A stretch of DNA of 64,000 bases from positions 4,695,070-4,759,069 of the forward strand of contig NZ_KV917368.1 in NCBI RefSeq assembly GCF_002019605.1. The letters are read 5' to 3'. Both the position numbers and the translations under genes were made by a program. Below the pieces are notes generated by a model. The model did no database searches, had not been told where the DNA came from, and saw only the letters and a list, made by a program, of their open reading frames with translations. Origin of the DNA: Alkalihalobacterium alkalinitrilicum (GTDB lineage: Bacteria; Bacillota; Bacilli; Bacillales; Bacillaceae_F). Position 1 is the stretch's first letter; every line of letters begins with the position of its first letter. This document shows, in pieces, positions 20,733 to 31,576 of the stretch.

Positions 20733-22406
20733 ATGAATTGGACAGGAATTGCGTTGCTTATACAATTAGTTTTCGGAACTATTATCGGGCTTTATTTTTG
20801 GAATTTATTAAAAAGCCAGCGAAACCAAAAGTCATCAGTGGATCGAGAATCACGTAAAGAAATGGAGCATTTGAGAAAACTAAAATCGATTACGTTAAGT
20901 GAACCGTTGTCAGAACGTGTTCGTCCAGGTAACTTTGATGAAATTGTAGGGCAAAAAGAAGGGATTAGGGCATTGCGTGCTGCCCTTTGTGGTCCCAATC
21001 CACAACATGTAATTGTATATGGACCTCCAGGTGTAGGTAAAACGGCTGCTGCCAGGCTTGTGTTAGAAGAAGCTAAGAAAAATGGGAAGACGCCATTTAA
21101 ACAAGATGCTGTGTTTGTAGAATTAGATGGAACAACTGCGCGCTTTGATGAACGTGGAATTGCTGACCCTCTCATCGGCTCGGTACATGATCCTATATAT
21201 CAAGGGGCAGGAGCTATGGGACAAGCAGGTATTCCGCAACCGAAACAAGGGGCAGTTACAAAAGCTCACGGTGGTGTTTTATTTATTGACGAGATTGGAG
21301 AATTACACCCAATCCAATTAAACAAATTACTAAAAGTACTTGAAGACCGAAAAGTATTTTTAGAAAGTGCTTATTATAATGAAGATAATCAAAACATTCC
21401 AAGACATATTCATGAAATTTTCCAAAAAGGACTTCCAGCAGATTTTCGCTTAATCGGTGCAACTACGCGAAATCCGCAAGAATTGCCACCAGCATTAAGA
21501 TCTCGTTGTTTAGAAGTATATTTTAGGGCATTAACTCAAGAAGAAATTGTTAAGATTGCACGAAAAGCTGTTGATAAAATTGGGTTTGAAGTCGAGGAAG
21601 GTGTATTAGAAAAAATCGGTGGATATGCTACAAATGGACGTGAAGCTGTCAATGTTATTCAAATAGCAGCAGGAATTGCTACAGGAGAAGATCGGAAACA
21701 AGTCACTCTTGCAGATGTTGAATGGGTTATTCAATCAAGTCAATTGTCTCCTCGACCAGAACGAAAGATTTATCCAGATCCGCGAGTTGGTGTTGTTAAT
21801 GGCTTAGCTGTATTTGGTCCGAATTTAGGAGCCCTAATGGAAATTGAGGTCAATGTTATTACAGTATCAAAAGGAAAAGGAACGATTAATGTTACAGGGA
21901 TTGTGGAAGAAGAAAGTACAGGGAGTCAAGCGAGGTCGGTTCGTAGAAAAAGTATGGCCAAAGGCTCTGTTGAAAATGTGGTTACTGTATTACGAAAAAT
22001 GGGTATACCTACTAATGATTATGATATTCATGTCAACTTTCCTGGAGGGACCCCAGTGGATGGACCTTCAGCGGGGATAGCGATTGCTACAGGTATTATT
22101 TCAGCAATTAAAGATGTAAAAATTAGTAATAAAGTTGCTTTAACGGGTGAACTTGGCATTCATGGAACGGTAAAACCGATTGGTGGAGTGGTGGCAAAAG
22201 TAGAAGCAGCAATCCAAGCTGGTGCAGAAACCGTGATTATCCCAAAAGAAAATGAACAAGCGATTTTAAAAGAACTAGGAGAAGTTAATATTATTCCAGT
22301 TTCTTCAATTGAAGAGGTCTTTGATATTGCGCTAATTCAAGACAAAACAGAAGAAGAAGTCATTCCAGCTAATAGCGCAGTCACCTCCCCAGCTGCATCA
22401 GTATAA
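20733..22406 (+). CDS. lonB: Membrane-anchored ATP-dependent protease LonB (557 aa)
   Basis: Lon-family protease of the forespore. One N-terminal membrane segment (GIALLIQLVFGTIIGLYFW, residues ~4-22). AAA+ module with Walker [14 protein letters not shown] (~96) and Walker B GGVLFIDEIGEL. C-terminal Lon peptidase domain with the catalytic Ser in GTPVDGPSAGIAIATG (~445) and the Lys in the PIGGVVAKVEAA segment. The large N-terminal domain of LonA is absent, as expected for LonB. ATG 20733 follows AAGGGGGT; the upstream in-frame ATG at 20703 has no ribosome site. Confidence 0.95.
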   Translation: MNWTGIALLIQLVFGTIIGLYFWNLLKSQRNQKSSVDRESRKEMEHLRKLKSITLSEPLSERVRPGNFDEIVGQKEGIRALRAALCGPNPQHVIVYGPPGVGKTAAARLVLEEAKKNGKTPFKQDAVFVELDGTTARFDERGIADPLIGSVHDPIYQGAGAMGQAGIPQPKQGAVTKAHGGVLFIDEIGELHPIQLNKLLKVLEDRKVFLESAYYNEDNQNIPRHIHEIFQKGLPADFRLIGATTRNPQELPPALRSRCLEVYFRALTQEEIVKIARKAVDKIGFEVEEGVLEKIGGYATNGREAVNVIQIAAGIATGEDRKQVTLADVEWVIQSSQLSPRPERKIYPDPRVGVVNGLAVFGPNLGALMEIEVNVITVSKGKGTINVTGIVEEESTGSQARSVRRKSMAKGSVENVVTVLRKMGIPTNDYDIHVNFPGGTPVDGPSAGIAIATGIISAIKDVKISNKVALTGELGIHGTVKPIGGVVAKVEAAIQAGAETVIIPKENEQAILKELGEVNIIPVSSIEEVFDIALIQDKTEEEVIPANSAVTSPAASV

Positions 22407-22411
22407 CGTAG

Positions 22412-22455
22412 TAAGGTAGTTGATCCCTATACTACATGAAAGGTTTCACCTACCT
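22412..22455 (+). terminator. Terminator after lonB
   Basis: AAGGTAG near 22413 pairs with CTACCTT near 22449, with an inner GAAAGG/CTTTC-like stem, followed by TTGTTTT. Confidence 0.65.
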
Positions 22456-22703
22456 TTTGTTTTAAAAAGATTTTATAAAGAGAGGTTGCAGACAAGAGTA
22501 GTCATCAGCCTCTCCTCCATTTGTATAGGTTAGTCATGAACTCAAATTAGACAAAGATTGGGCAATAGGATAGAATTGTATAAAGAAATCTTGGTAAACA
22601 TTTCTACATATTATCATAGTAGTTAAGAACTAATCCTATCGTTCATTGTGAACATCTCCATAGTATGGTTAGACTAACTATGGTGGTCGGAGGTGCTGTT
22701 AAA
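22456..22703. other. lonA upstream region
   Basis: No gene. A weak sigma-A-like pair TTAGAC...TAGAAT (22547-22576) is the best promoter candidate. No CtsR operator repeat was found. Confidence 0.35.
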
Positions 22704-25031
22704 ATGGTTGATAAAAATAAAAGAGTAATTCCACTTCTACCTTTGCGAGGACTGCTAGTATTTCCAACGATGGTCCTTCACTTAGACGTTGGCCGTGAAA
22801 AATCAGTCAATGCATTAGAAAAGGTAATGTTAGAAGATCATGAAATATTACTCGCAACACAAAAAGAAATATCTATAGATGAACCAAGTGTGGATGAAAT
22901 TTATCCAATTGGGACATTAGCAAAAGTAAAGCAGATGTTAAAGCTGCCTAACGGAACAATTCGTGTCCTCGTTGAAGGGCTCAATCGTGCAAAAATTGTA
23001 AACTTCAGGGATAACGATGAAATGTTTGAAGTGGAAATCACGGTTCTTGAAGAGGAACACATGGAAAATCCTCTCGAAGAAAAAGCAATAATGCGAAACG
23101 TACTCGATCAATTTGAACAATATATAAAGCTTTCAAAGAAAATTTCAAATGAAACCTTAGCTTCAGTTGCTGATATTACCGAAGCCGAAAGACTTGCAGA
23201 TGTAATTTCCTCACATTTGCCTTTGAAAATTGCTGAAAAACAAGAACTGCTTGAGATGACTTCCGTTAAAGGTCGTCTAACGAAAATCATTGAAATTTTA
23301 AACAATGAAAAAGAAGTATTAGGTCTTGAGAAAAAGATCGGGCAACGTGTAAAAAAATCAATGGAAAAAACCCAAAAAGAATACTATCTTCGTGAACAAA
23401 TGAAAGCCATTCAAAAAGAATTAGGCGACAAAGAAGGCCGTTCAGGAGAAGTGTCTTCGTTACGAGAAAAAATTCTTGAAGCGGAAATGCCAGAAAACAT
23501 TGAAGCAAAAGCACTTAAGGAATTAGAACGTTATGAAAAAATGCCAGCTTCTTCAGCTGAAAGCTCAGTAATTCGCAATTATATTGATTGGCTCTTAAAC
23601 CTTCCGTGGACAAGAGAAACAGAAGATTTATTAGACATTAAGCACGCAGAAGCAATATTAAACGAAGATCATTATGGACTTGAAAAGGTAAAAGAGCGTG
23701 TCCTAGAGTATTTAGCAGTACAACAATTAACAAAAACGTTAAAGGGCCCGATCCTTTGTTTAGCAGGACCCCCAGGGGTCGGTAAAACGTCATTAGCGAG
23801 ATCGATCGCCCGTTCTCTTAATCGTGAATTCGTTCGCATATCTTTAGGGGGCGTTCGTGATGAAGCCGAAATCCGTGGTCATCGCCGAACGTACGTCGGA
23901 GCGATGCCTGGCCGGGTCATCCAAGGAATGAAAAAAGCAGGTTCCATTAACCCTGTATTCCTATTAGATGAAATTGACAAAATGGCATCAGACTTCCGTG
24001 GCGATCCTTCGGCTGCTTTACTTGAAGTATTAGATCCTGAACAAAACAATTCGTTTAGTGATCATTTTATTGAAGAACCATATAATCTTTCGAAAGTAAT
24101 GTTTGTGACGACAGCAAACAATATTGGAACGATCCCAGGACCACTACTCGATCGAATGGAGATCATTTCAATTCCTGGTTATACCGAATTAGAAAAACAA
24201 CATATTGCAAAAGAATATTTGTTACCAAAACAAATGAAAGAACATGGTATGACCAAAGGAAAACTTCAAGTAAAGGACGAAGCCATTTTAAAAGTAATTC
24301 GTTACTATACTAGAGAAGCGGGTGTTCGTAATCTTGAACGGCAAATGGCGACATTATGTCGGAAAGCCGCAAAAGTATTAGTTTCTGGAGAAAAGAAACG
24401 AGTCGTTGTAACAGATAAGACGGTTGAAGAGATGCTCGGAAAACCGAGGTTTAGATATGGAATGGCAGAGGAAGAAGATCAAGTTGGTGCTGCTACAGGT
24501 CTTGCTTATACAACCGTTGGTGGAGACACGTTATCAATAGAAGTTTCGGTTGTACAAGGGAAAGGTAAGTTAATTTTAACGGGTAAGCTTGGTGACGTCA
24601 TGAAAGAATCTGCACAAGCGGCGTTTAGCTATATTCGTTCACGTTCAAAAGAACTTGAAGTAGACCCAAGCTTTCATGAGAAAAATGACATTCATATTCA
24701 CGTACCAGAAGGAGCGACTCCAAAAGATGGACCATCGGCAGGGATTACGATGGCGACGGCTCTCGTTTCAGCACTTACAGGGCGACCAGTGAAGAAAGAA
24801 GTCGGAATGACAGGAGAAATAACTTTACGTGGACGTGTACTACCGATTGGTGGATTAAAAGAAAAGTCGATGAGTGCACACCGAGCGGGGTTAAAAACAA
24901 TCATCATTCCGAAAGATAATGAAAAAGATTTAGAGGACATTCCAGAAAGTGTACGGAAAGAGCTCACTTTTATAGCGGTGTCACATTTGGATGAAGTCCT
25001 CAAAGTTGCGTTGGGAGAGAAAAAACAATAA
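22704..25031 (+). CDS. lonA: ATP-dependent protease LonA (775 aa)
   Basis: Cytosolic quality-control protease. The N-terminal substrate-binding LON domain starts [25 protein letters not shown] coiled-coil linker follows ([18 protein letters not shown]). The AAA+ domain has Walker [14 protein letters not shown] (~354) and Walker [12 protein letters not shown]. The protease domain has the catalytic Ser in [14 protein letters not shown] (~678) and Lys in [19 protein letters not shown] 22704 follows GGAGGTG by 8 nt; an upstream in-frame ATG at 22665 has no such site. The stop overlaps the ysxC start by one base. Confidence 0.96.
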   Translation: MVDKNKRVIPLLPLRGLLVFPTMVLHLDVGREKSVNALEKVMLEDHEILLATQKEISIDEPSVDEIYPIGTLAKVKQMLKLPNGTIRVLVEGLNRAKIVNFRDNDEMFEVEITVLEEEHMENPLEEKAIMRNVLDQFEQYIKLSKKISNETLASVADITEAERLADVISSHLPLKIAEKQELLEMTSVKGRLTKIIEILNNEKEVLGLEKKIGQRVKKSMEKTQKEYYLREQMKAIQKELGDKEGRSGEVSSLREKILEAEMPENIEAKALKELERYEKMPASSAESSVIRNYIDWLLNLPWTRETEDLLDIKHAEAILNEDHYGLEKVKERVLEYLAVQQLTKTLKGPILCLAGPPGVGKTSLARSIARSLNREFVRISLGGVRDEAEIRGHRRTYVGAMPGRVIQGMKKAGSINPVFLLDEIDKMASDFRGDPSAALLEVLDPEQNNSFSDHFIEEPYNLSKVMFVTTANNIGTIPGPLLDRMEIISIPGYTELEKQHIAKEYLLPKQMKEHGMTKGKLQVKDEAILKVIRYYTREAGVRNLERQMATLCRKAAKVLVSGEKKRVVVTDKTVEEMLGKPRFRYGMAEEEDQVGAATGLAYTTVGGDTLSIEVSVVQGKGKLILTGKLGDVMKESAQAAFSYIRSRSKELEVDPSFHEKNDIHIHVPEGATPKDGPSAGITMATALVSALTGRPVKKEVGMTGEITLRGRVLPIGGLKEKSMSAHRAGLKTIIIPKDNEKDLEDIPESVRKELTFIAVSHLDEVLKVALGEKKQ

Positions 25032-25618
25032 TGAAAGTAACAAAAGCAGAATTAGGAACGGTAGCCGTAAAGCCTGAGCAATATCCTACAACGGGTTTAC
25101 CAGAGTTTGGACTCGCAGGTCGATCGAATGTCGGGAAGTCATCGTTTATTAATAAAATGTTAAACCGTAAAAAGCTGGCCAGAACGTCACAACGTCCAGG
25201 AAAAACACAAACGTTAAACTTTTACTTAATTAATGAACTATTGTACTTTGTCGATGTACCAGGGTATGGTTTCGCTAAAGTTTCAAAAACCGAACGTGAA
25301 ACTTGGGGTAAAATGATTGAAACGTATATTCAAAGTCGCGACCAGCTAAAAGCGGTAATTCAAATCGTTGATATTCGTCACGAGCCTTCGAAAGACGACC
25401 GTGCGATGTACGATTGGTTGAAACACTTTGAAATTCCAGTGATCCTGATCGCAACAAAAGCTGATAAAATCCCTAAAGGTAAGTGGGATAAACACTGTAA
25501 AATCATCCGCGAAGTATTAAATAAAGACAAAGACGATCCTTTAATTGTCTTTTCTTCAGAAACCGCCCAAGGAAAAGAAGAAGCGTGGAATACGATTTTG
25601 GCTTATATGAAAAAATAA
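25031..25618 (+). CDS. ysxC: Ribosome-assembly GTPase YsxC/EngB (195 aa)
   Basis: Essential TRAFAC-class GTPase for late 50S subunit assembly. G1 is [10 protein letters not shown] (residues ~31-40), G2 lies around TQTLNFY, G3 is DVPGYG (~76-81), G4 is TKAD and G5 is FSSETAQG. Full length. TAATG overlap with lonA implies translational coupling, as in B. subtilis. Confidence 0.96.
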   Translation: MKVTKAELGTVAVKPEQYPTTGLPEFGLAGRSNVGKSSFINKMLNRKKLARTSQRPGKTQTLNFYLINELLYFVDVPGYGFAKVSKTERETWGKMIETYIQSRDQLKAVIQIVDIRHEPSKDDRAMYDWLKHFEIPVILIATKADKIPKGKWDKHCKIIREVLNKDKDDPLIVFSSETAQGKEEAWNTILAYMKK

Positions 25619-25632
25619 CACGATAAAAAAAG

Positions 25633-25668
25633 AAACACTAGGATTTCATAAAAATCCTAGTGTTTTCT
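25633..25668 (+). terminator. Terminator after ysxC
   Basis: AAACACTAGGATTT pairs with AAATCCTAGTGTTT, followed by TCT. Confidence 0.85.
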
Positions 25669-25846
25669 GTATTTTGAGCCATTTTCGTTTTACAACGTTA
25701 ACTGATAGGGCTAAATTAGAAAATATGATCCGAATTCAAGAGTAATGTAATCCTCCCTCAGAAAATACGATTCGAACTTAAGAAATATGCTCTTACTATA
25801 GAGAGGTCAAGCGAGTCTCGCAAGCTTCCAACAAAATCAATCACGC

Positions 25847-26323
25847 TTACTTTCGGCGAAAAATAAGAAACAACCCAAGAACAATTAATAGAAGTGGCCA
25901 AAATCCTTCAAATAAATCAAAGAAGGATACGAACCAATGCATAAGGTCGGTTGAAAAGAAACCGAAGCCTGAAATGACAAGCAAAATAATAGCAGGAATG
26001 AGACCGTCTCGGTTCGTTCTGAAGTATAAAAGTAGAAAAGAAATGCCGACAATTAGCGTAAACATTGCCCAATGGTTCGGCCAAAATGAAAACATTACGA
26101 TTGCATGAAAGTGGATCCCTAACCCAACTAGAAGAACACCAGGGAAAATCGTTCCTGAGTCATGACCTAAATACGATTGACAAAGGAAAGCAATTCCAAT
26201 AACTAGCAAAATGGAAGGCCAGGTTAAAAGCTGGTTGGCGAATGGAAGGTCAAATTGTTGAAGAAGGAAGTACAGCCCAACTCCGATAAATAGTATGCCA
26301 GGAAAAATTCCTTGTTTTTTCAT
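25847..26323 (-). CDS. ysxD: YsxD-like polytopic membrane protein (158 aa)
   Basis: Five or six hydrophobic segments, beginning GIFPGILFIGVGLYFLL, and repeated 'IGIAFL', 'LLVGLGI' and 'LLLIVLGLFLIF' patterns of the LiaI/LiaF-type (DUF5668) membrane repeat. It ends with a basic FRRK tail. The internal ATG (26323) is preferred because AAAGGAG lies 9 nt upstream; the longer frame starting at 26344 places that site inside the gene. B. subtilis has ysxD between ysxC and hemA, though its similarity cannot be checked here. Function unknown. It converges with ysxC and diverges from hemA. Confidence 0.7.
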   Translation of the reverse strand: MKKQGIFPGILFIGVGLYFLLQQFDLPFANQLLTWPSILLVIGIAFLCQSYLGHDSGTIFPGVLLVGLGIHFHAIVMFSFWPNHWAMFTLIVGISFLLLYFRTNRDGLIPAIILLVISGFGFFSTDLMHWFVSFFDLFEGFWPLLLIVLGLFLIFRRK

Positions 26324-26476
26324 GAAATTCCAGTCTCCTTTCATATATTAACTCGTGTTTGGATAAGCTATAAATATATATTTACAAGTTTTTACTACAA
26401 TCATAAACATCTTCCAGCAATTAAGGCAGTACCAACATAATATCATAGGCTTTCATCATCTGTTCACAATTTTTTT

Positions 26477-26504
26477 TTGTGTTCAAAAAAAAGCATGTTA
26501 TAAT
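26477..26504 (+). promoter_or_regulatory. Promoter of the hem operon
   Basis: TATAAT at 26499-26504 with a weak -35 (TTGTGT, 26477-26482, spacer 16). It lies 78 nt upstream of hemA. No PerR or Fur box was found. Confidence 0.5.
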
Positions 26505-26581
26505 GGGGACAGAGTATGTCGGAAAAGAGAGAGAATTCCCGATAATATATAGAATGGACGTAGTGGGGGTGAAGTGTTACC

Positions 26582-27973
26582 ATGCATATTTTAGTTGTCG
26601 GATTAAATTATAAATCAGCACCTGTAGAAATCCGTGAACGCTTTGCGTTTCAAGAAGGAGAACTTCCACAGGCGCTTCATCAATTACGTAATATGAAAAG
26701 CATTTTAGAATGTACGATTGTGTCAACCTGTAACCGCACAGAAATTTATGTTGTCTCGGACCAATTGCATACAGGGCGTCACTTTACGAAAGTCTTTTTA
26801 TCTGAATGGTTTAATCTAGCTCGTGAAGAATTCACTAGCTATTTAGATATACGCGAAGATGAGCATGCCATAGAACATCTTTTACGAGTAACCTGTGGGT
26901 TAGACTCTATGGTCTTAGGGGAAACACAAATTCTTGGGCAAATTAAAGATAGCTTCTTACTAGCTCAAGAAAATGGAGCAACAGGAACAATTTTTAATCA
27001 CCTGTTTAAACAAGCTGTTACACTTGCAAAACGTGCGCACTCAGAGACTGAGATTGGTAACAATGCAGTGTCTGTTAGTTATGCTGCCGTTGAGTTAGGA
27101 AAGAACATCTTTGGTGATTTTAAAGACAAGCACGTGTTAATTCTTGGTGCAGGAAAAATGAGTGAGCTTACAGCTAAGCATTTACATGCAAACGGCGCGA
27201 GTCAAATTACGGTTATTAACCGTACAGAAGCAAAAGCGGCAGAACTTGCAGAACGTTTCTTAGGAACGTCTCGTCCGATGACGCAATTGACTGAGGCGCT
27301 TATTGATGCTGATATTTTAATTAGTTCTACAGGAGCTAGAGATTATGTCATCACACCAAGTGTTGCGAAACATGCTATGAAAAAACGCAAAGGTCGTCCA
27401 CTCTTTATGGTTGATATTGCGGTTCCGCGTGATTTAGACCCAGCACTTGCTGATTTTGATGATATTTATTTATATGATATCGACGATCTCGAAGGGATTG
27501 TGCAGGCTAATTTAGCCGAGCGTAAGAAAGAAGCAGAAAAGATAGAACTTATGATTGAAGAAGAAATTGTAGAGTTCAATAGATGGTTAAACACATTAGG
27601 GGTTGTGCCACTTATTTCTGCTTTGCGTACAAAAGCGTTAGCGATCCAAGCAGATACAATGGATAGTCTCGTTCGCAAACTTCCAGATTTAACAGAGCGC
27701 GATAAAAAAGTATTAAGTAAACATACGAAAAGTATCGTCAATCAGTTACTAAAAGAACCGATTACGAGAGTAAAAGAACTAGCAGCCGAAGAGGATGCAA
27801 CACGTTCACTTGAATTATTTACGAAGATTTTTGCTCTAGAAGAAGAGTTAGCGGAGCAAAAAATAAAAGAGCAAGAAAAGCTACGTATTGAAATGGCTGA
27901 ACTTCAGTGGGATAAGAAAAAAGCTGAAAATGTTCATTATACAAATGTAAAAGGTGTTGCTGTACGCTCCTAA
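26582..27973 (+). CDS. hemA: Glutamyl-tRNA reductase (463 aa)
   Basis: NADPH-dependent reduction of Glu-tRNA to glutamate semialdehyde, the first step of haem synthesis. The catalytic domain has the nucleophilic Cys in [11 protein letters not shown] (~residue 50) and the [22 protein letters not shown] signature (~97-118). The NADPH-binding domain has [16 protein letters not shown] (~185). The C-terminal dimerisation helix is long and charged. Full length. hemX follows after 14 nt. Confidence 0.97.
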   Translation: MHILVVGLNYKSAPVEIRERFAFQEGELPQALHQLRNMKSILECTIVSTCNRTEIYVVSDQLHTGRHFTKVFLSEWFNLAREEFTSYLDIREDEHAIEHLLRVTCGLDSMVLGETQILGQIKDSFLLAQENGATGTIFNHLFKQAVTLAKRAHSETEIGNNAVSVSYAAVELGKNIFGDFKDKHVLILGAGKMSELTAKHLHANGASQITVINRTEAKAAELAERFLGTSRPMTQLTEALIDADILISSTGARDYVITPSVAKHAMKKRKGRPLFMVDIAVPRDLDPALADFDDIYLYDIDDLEGIVQANLAERKKEAEKIELMIEEEIVEFNRWLNTLGVVPLISALRTKALAIQADTMDSLVRKLPDLTERDKKVLSKHTKSIVNQLLKEPITRVKELAAEEDATRSLELFTKIFALEEELAEQKIKEQEKLRIEMAELQWDKKKAENVHYTNVKGVAVRS

Positions 27974-27987
27974 GGAGGAGTCTTCGT

Positions 27988-28809
27988 TTGATCATAAATT
28001 GGGTGTATCTTTTAACGGTTATTTTATATAGTTTAAGTGTCTTAGGATACTTTATTGATTTCATACAAAACAACCGGAAGGTCAACCAAATGTCCTTCTG
28101 GTTGCTTTCTATTGTCTGGGTTTTACAAACCTCATTTTTTATTACTCGGATGCTAGAAGTCAATCGTTTGCCAGTTCTTACAACATTTGAAGGGCTATTT
28201 TTTTATGCATGGCTACTTGTTACATTTTCACTTATTATTAACTTACGCTTTCGCGGAGATTTCCTAGTCCTTTTTACAAATGTTGTTGGCTTTATTTTAA
28301 TGTCTGTCAGTGTGTTTACACCAACTGGAGATGTTCCAGAAGAACTTTCACAATTACTGATCTCGGAACTTCTCATTATTCACGTTACACTTATTTTGCT
28401 ATCTTATGCCGCTTTTACCTTATCATTTGTTTTTGCCTTTATGTATACGATTCAACATCAAATGTTAAAGCGGAAATTATGGGGAAAACGTCTCATTCGG
28501 TTTGGGAATTTAGCAAAACTCGATAAGCTTTCTTATATGAGTGCATTATTTGCCTTCCCTTTACTATTACTTGGTATCATCCTAGGATTTATATGGGCGT
28601 CTATTCAGCTAGGAGAATTACCATTTTTAGATGCAAAAGTGATTAGTTCCCTTATAGTTCTTGCGATGTATGGCTATTACTTATATCAACGTACTGTAAA
28701 AAATGCAAAAGGGTATTTGATGGCTTTAACGAATATCGCAACCTTCTTGCTTGTATTAATAAATTATTTTTTATCCAGTAGTTTTTCAAACTTTCATCTA
28801 TGGTATTAA
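27988..28809 (+). CDS. hemX: HemX, membrane protein of the hem operon (273 aa)
   Basis: Eight predicted hydrophobic segments from residue ~2 to 270, including VTLILLSYAAFTLSFVFAFMY, which resembles CcsA/CcmC-type cytochrome c assembly proteins. In B. subtilis HemX lowers the level of HemA. The start is TTG at 27988, fixed by AAGGAGGAG at 27972-27980. Gene order hemA-hemX-hemC is conserved. Confidence 0.93.
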   Translation: MIINWVYLLTVILYSLSVLGYFIDFIQNNRKVNQMSFWLLSIVWVLQTSFFITRMLEVNRLPVLTTFEGLFFYAWLLVTFSLIINLRFRGDFLVLFTNVVGFILMSVSVFTPTGDVPEELSQLLISELLIIHVTLILLSYAAFTLSFVFAFMYTIQHQMLKRKLWGKRLIRFGNLAKLDKLSYMSALFAFPLLLLGIILGFIWASIQLGELPFLDAKVISSLIVLAMYGYYLYQRTVKNAKGYLMALTNIATFLLVLINYFLSSSFSNFHLWY

Positions 28810-28863
28810 ATTCAGTATAATATGTGTAGGAAAATGAACACAATTGCACAATTGGAGGAAACA

Positions 28864-29796
28864 ATGAGAAAAATAGTGATCGGATCTAGAAAAAGTCAGC
28901 TTGCTTTAACACAAACAAATTGGGTGATCGAGCAATTAAAGAAGGCAGGACTTCCTTATGAATTTGACGTGAAAAAAATCGTCACAAAAGGGGACCAAAT
29001 TTTAGATGTTACTCTTTCAAAAGTGGGCGGAAAAGGCTTATTTGTTAAAGAGATTGAACAAGCGATGAGCGATAAAGAAATTGATATTGCCGTTCATAGT
29101 ATGAAGGATGTTCCGTCAGAGTTGCCTGAAGGGTTTACGTTAGCAGCTGTGACAAAGCGTGTAGACCCACGTGATGCCTTTATTTCAAATGATCATGTTA
29201 AATTAGCGGATCTTCCTGCTGGTTCGATTGTTGGAACGAGTAGCTTACGTCGTTCTGCCCAAATTTTAGCGCATCGACCTGACTTAGAAATTCAATGGAT
29301 CCGTGGAAATATTGATACGAGACTTCGTAAGTTAAAAGAAGAAAACTTTGATGCGATCATTTTAGCGGCTGCAGGATTACAACGTATGGGTTGGTCCGAA
29401 GATGTCGTAACCGAATATTTAGAGCCTGAAGTTTGTATTCCAGCTGTTGGTCAAGGCGCTCTTGGAATTGAATGTCGTTCTGATGATCAAGAAGTCATCG
29501 ACTTACTGCAACATTTAAATGATGCCGCAACAGCGCGTACGGTAGCAGCAGAGCGTGCTTTCCTCCACAAAATTGAAGGCGGATGCCAAGTTCCGATTGC
29601 GGCATATGCAACACTTGAAGAGAATAATGATGTGAAGATTACCGCTTTAGTCGGATCACCTGATGGAAAAACAATTCTTCATGAAACATTAACAGGAAGT
29701 AACCCTCATGATCTTGGAGAACTTGCAGCACAAAAGTTACTCGATAAGGGAGCAAAGGAAATTTTAATTCAAGTGAAGAAAGACCTTGATCAGTAA
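28864..29796 (+). CDS. hemC: Porphobilinogen deaminase / hydroxymethylbilane synthase (310 aa)
   Basis: Polymerises four porphobilinogens on a dipyrromethane cofactor. Motifs: [16 protein letters not shown] at the N-terminus, [22 protein letters not shown] with the catalytic Asp, [10 protein letters not shown], and the cofactor-binding Cys in [12 protein letters not shown] (~residue 242). ATG 28864 has TTGGAGGAA just upstream; the upstream in-frame ATG at 28822 does not. Overlaps hemD by one base. Confidence 0.96.
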   Translation: MRKIVIGSRKSQLALTQTNWVIEQLKKAGLPYEFDVKKIVTKGDQILDVTLSKVGGKGLFVKEIEQAMSDKEIDIAVHSMKDVPSELPEGFTLAAVTKRVDPRDAFISNDHVKLADLPAGSIVGTSSLRRSAQILAHRPDLEIQWIRGNIDTRLRKLKEENFDAIILAAAGLQRMGWSEDVVTEYLEPEVCIPAVGQGALGIECRSDDQEVIDLLQHLNDAATARTVAAERAFLHKIEGGCQVPIAAYATLEENNDVKITALVGSPDGKTILHETLTGSNPHDLGELAAQKLLDKGAKEILIQVKKDLDQ

Positions 29797-30584
29797 TGAA
29801 GCTTGATCCTCTTTCTGGTGTTACGATCGGTGTAACGAGAGCTAAGGAGCAGTCTCGTTCTTTTATAAAAAAAATAGAGGCGTTAGGAGGGACGGCTATA
29901 CCTGTCCCACTCCTCGCGTTTCAACCACCAAAAGACAAGCATAAAATCATAACGGCCTTGTCTGAACTACATACATATGATTGGCTTATCTTAACAAGTG
30001 CAAATGGGGTACACTTTTTTTTGAATGACGTCCAAGAACAGGATAAGTTTTCAATATTAAACGAAATGAATATTGCTGTGGTTGGAACGAAGACAGGAGA
30101 AGTTTTACAATCGTATGGGTTACAGCCTTCACTTCTTCCTGAAAAATTCGTGGCGGAAAGCCTGCTTGAAGAGTTACGAGTTAAATTACCAACAGACAGC
30201 CGAGTACTTGTCGTTAAAGGAAATTTATCACGAGATATTATTTATGAAGGCTTGAAGAACGACGGTTTTGCTGTTGAGGAAGTTGTCGTCTATGAAACGG
30301 TGGAAAATGACGGTGTAGATGAAGATATCATGCAAGTTCTAACTCAACAAACATTAGACTATCTCACTTTTACAAGCCCATCTACTGTTAACCATTTTGT
30401 TAATATTATGAATAAATATGCTCTATCTATAAGTTCAGACCTCATGTTTGTTTGTATTGGTCCTATTACAGCTCAAGCTGCACAGCATGCCAAATTGCAT
30501 CCCCTGCTTGTCGCAGAGGAATATACAACTGAAGGAATGATCGAAGAAATAGTACAACATATAAGGAGGCAAAAAGATGTCTGA
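29796..30584 (+). CDS. hemD: Uroporphyrinogen-III synthase (262 aa)
   Basis: Closes and rearranges hydroxymethylbilane to uroporphyrinogen III. The family is poorly conserved; visible signatures are [13 protein letters not shown] at the N-terminus, [11 protein letters not shown] (~65-75), [18 protein letters not shown] and [12 protein letters not shown] (~188-200). It has no clear ribosome site of its own and probably depends on TAATG coupling to hemC. It overlaps hemB by 8 nt. Confidence 0.93.
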   Translation: MKLDPLSGVTIGVTRAKEQSRSFIKKIEALGGTAIPVPLLAFQPPKDKHKIITALSELHTYDWLILTSANGVHFFLNDVQEQDKFSILNEMNIAVVGTKTGEVLQSYGLQPSLLPEKFVAESLLEELRVKLPTDSRVLVVKGNLSRDIIYEGLKNDGFAVEEVVVYETVENDGVDEDIMQVLTQQTLDYLTFTSPSTVNHFVNIMNKYALSISSDLMFVCIGPITAQAAQHAKLHPLLVAEEYTTEGMIEEIVQHIRRQKDV

Positions 30585-31557
30585 TTTATTTTTTCGTCGT
30601 CATCGCAGATTAAGAGGATCTGCTTCAATTCGATCTATGGTCCGTGAAACTCAATTACATAAAGAAGATTTGATTTACCCGATTTTTGTAGTGGAAGGTG
30701 AACATATTCAAAATGAAATTCCATCGATGCCAGGAGTGTTTCAACTTTCACTTGACCTTTTAAATGAAGAAGTTAATGAAGTCGTTGATTTAGGTATTCC
30801 TGCGATTATTGTATTCGGTGTACCAAACGATAAGGATGATGTTGGTTCATCTGCTTACCACGATCATGGTATTGTTCAAAAAGCAATTAGACAAATTAAA
30901 GAAGTGCACCCAGAGTTAACAGTCATAGCAGATACTTGTTTATGTCAATTTACCGATCATGGTCATTGCGGTGTTATTGAAGATGGTAAAGTATTAAATG
31001 ACCCAACGCTTGATTTACTTGCAAAAACGGCCATTTCTCAAGCTGAAGCAGGTGCGGATATTATTGCACCATCGAATATGATGGACGGATTTGTCGCAGC
31101 GATCCGTCACGGGTTAGATGAAGCTGGATATCACGATGTGCCGATTATGTCCTATGCAGTAAAATATGCATCTAGCTATTACGGACCATTCCGTGATGCA
31201 GCACATTCATCACCGAAATTTGGTGATCGAAAAACGTACCAAATGGATCCTGCGAATCGTCTAGAAGCACTTCGGGAAGCGGAGTCCGATATGAATGAAG
31301 GAGCCGATTTCCTCATTGTTAAACCAGCATTATCTTACTTAGATATTATTCGTGAAGTGAAAGAATTCTCGGGTTACCCAATCGTGGCTTACAATGTGAG
31401 CGGTGAATATTCAATGATTAAAGCAGCGGCTCAAAACGGTTGGATCGATGAGAAAAGTGTAGTTCTTGAAACGTTAACGAGTATGAAACGTGCAGGAGCA
31501 GATGTGATATTAACATATTTTGCAAAAGATGTTGTCCGTTGGTTAAACGAAAAATAA
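30577..31557 (+). CDS. hemB: Delta-aminolevulinic acid dehydratase (326 aa)
   Basis: Condenses two aminolevulinates to porphobilinogen. Opens [19 protein letters not shown]. The metal-site segment [14 protein letters not shown] (~residues 116-129) has three Cys, typical of the zinc-dependent class. The Schiff-base lysines are in SYAVKYAS (~195) and [12 protein letters not shown] (~248). A strong AAGGAGG site precedes the ATG. Confidence 0.97.
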   Translation: MSDLFFRRHRRLRGSASIRSMVRETQLHKEDLIYPIFVVEGEHIQNEIPSMPGVFQLSLDLLNEEVNEVVDLGIPAIIVFGVPNDKDDVGSSAYHDHGIVQKAIRQIKEVHPELTVIADTCLCQFTDHGHCGVIEDGKVLNDPTLDLLAKTAISQAEAGADIIAPSNMMDGFVAAIRHGLDEAGYHDVPIMSYAVKYASSYYGPFRDAAHSSPKFGDRKTYQMDPANRLEALREAESDMNEGADFLIVKPALSYLDIIREVKEFSGYPIVAYNVSGEYSMIKAAAQNGWIDEKSVVLETLTSMKRAGADVILTYFAKDVVRWLNEK

Positions 31558-31576
31558 AACGATAGAGGTGAAGTAG

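Noticed and set aside
20792-21175. 127-codon - strand frame within lonB
   Set aside because: Shadow of the LonB coding frame; no start signals.
27819-28163. 114-codon - strand frame across the hemA-hemX junction
   Set aside because: Antisense to two certain genes, no ribosome site, low-complexity composition.
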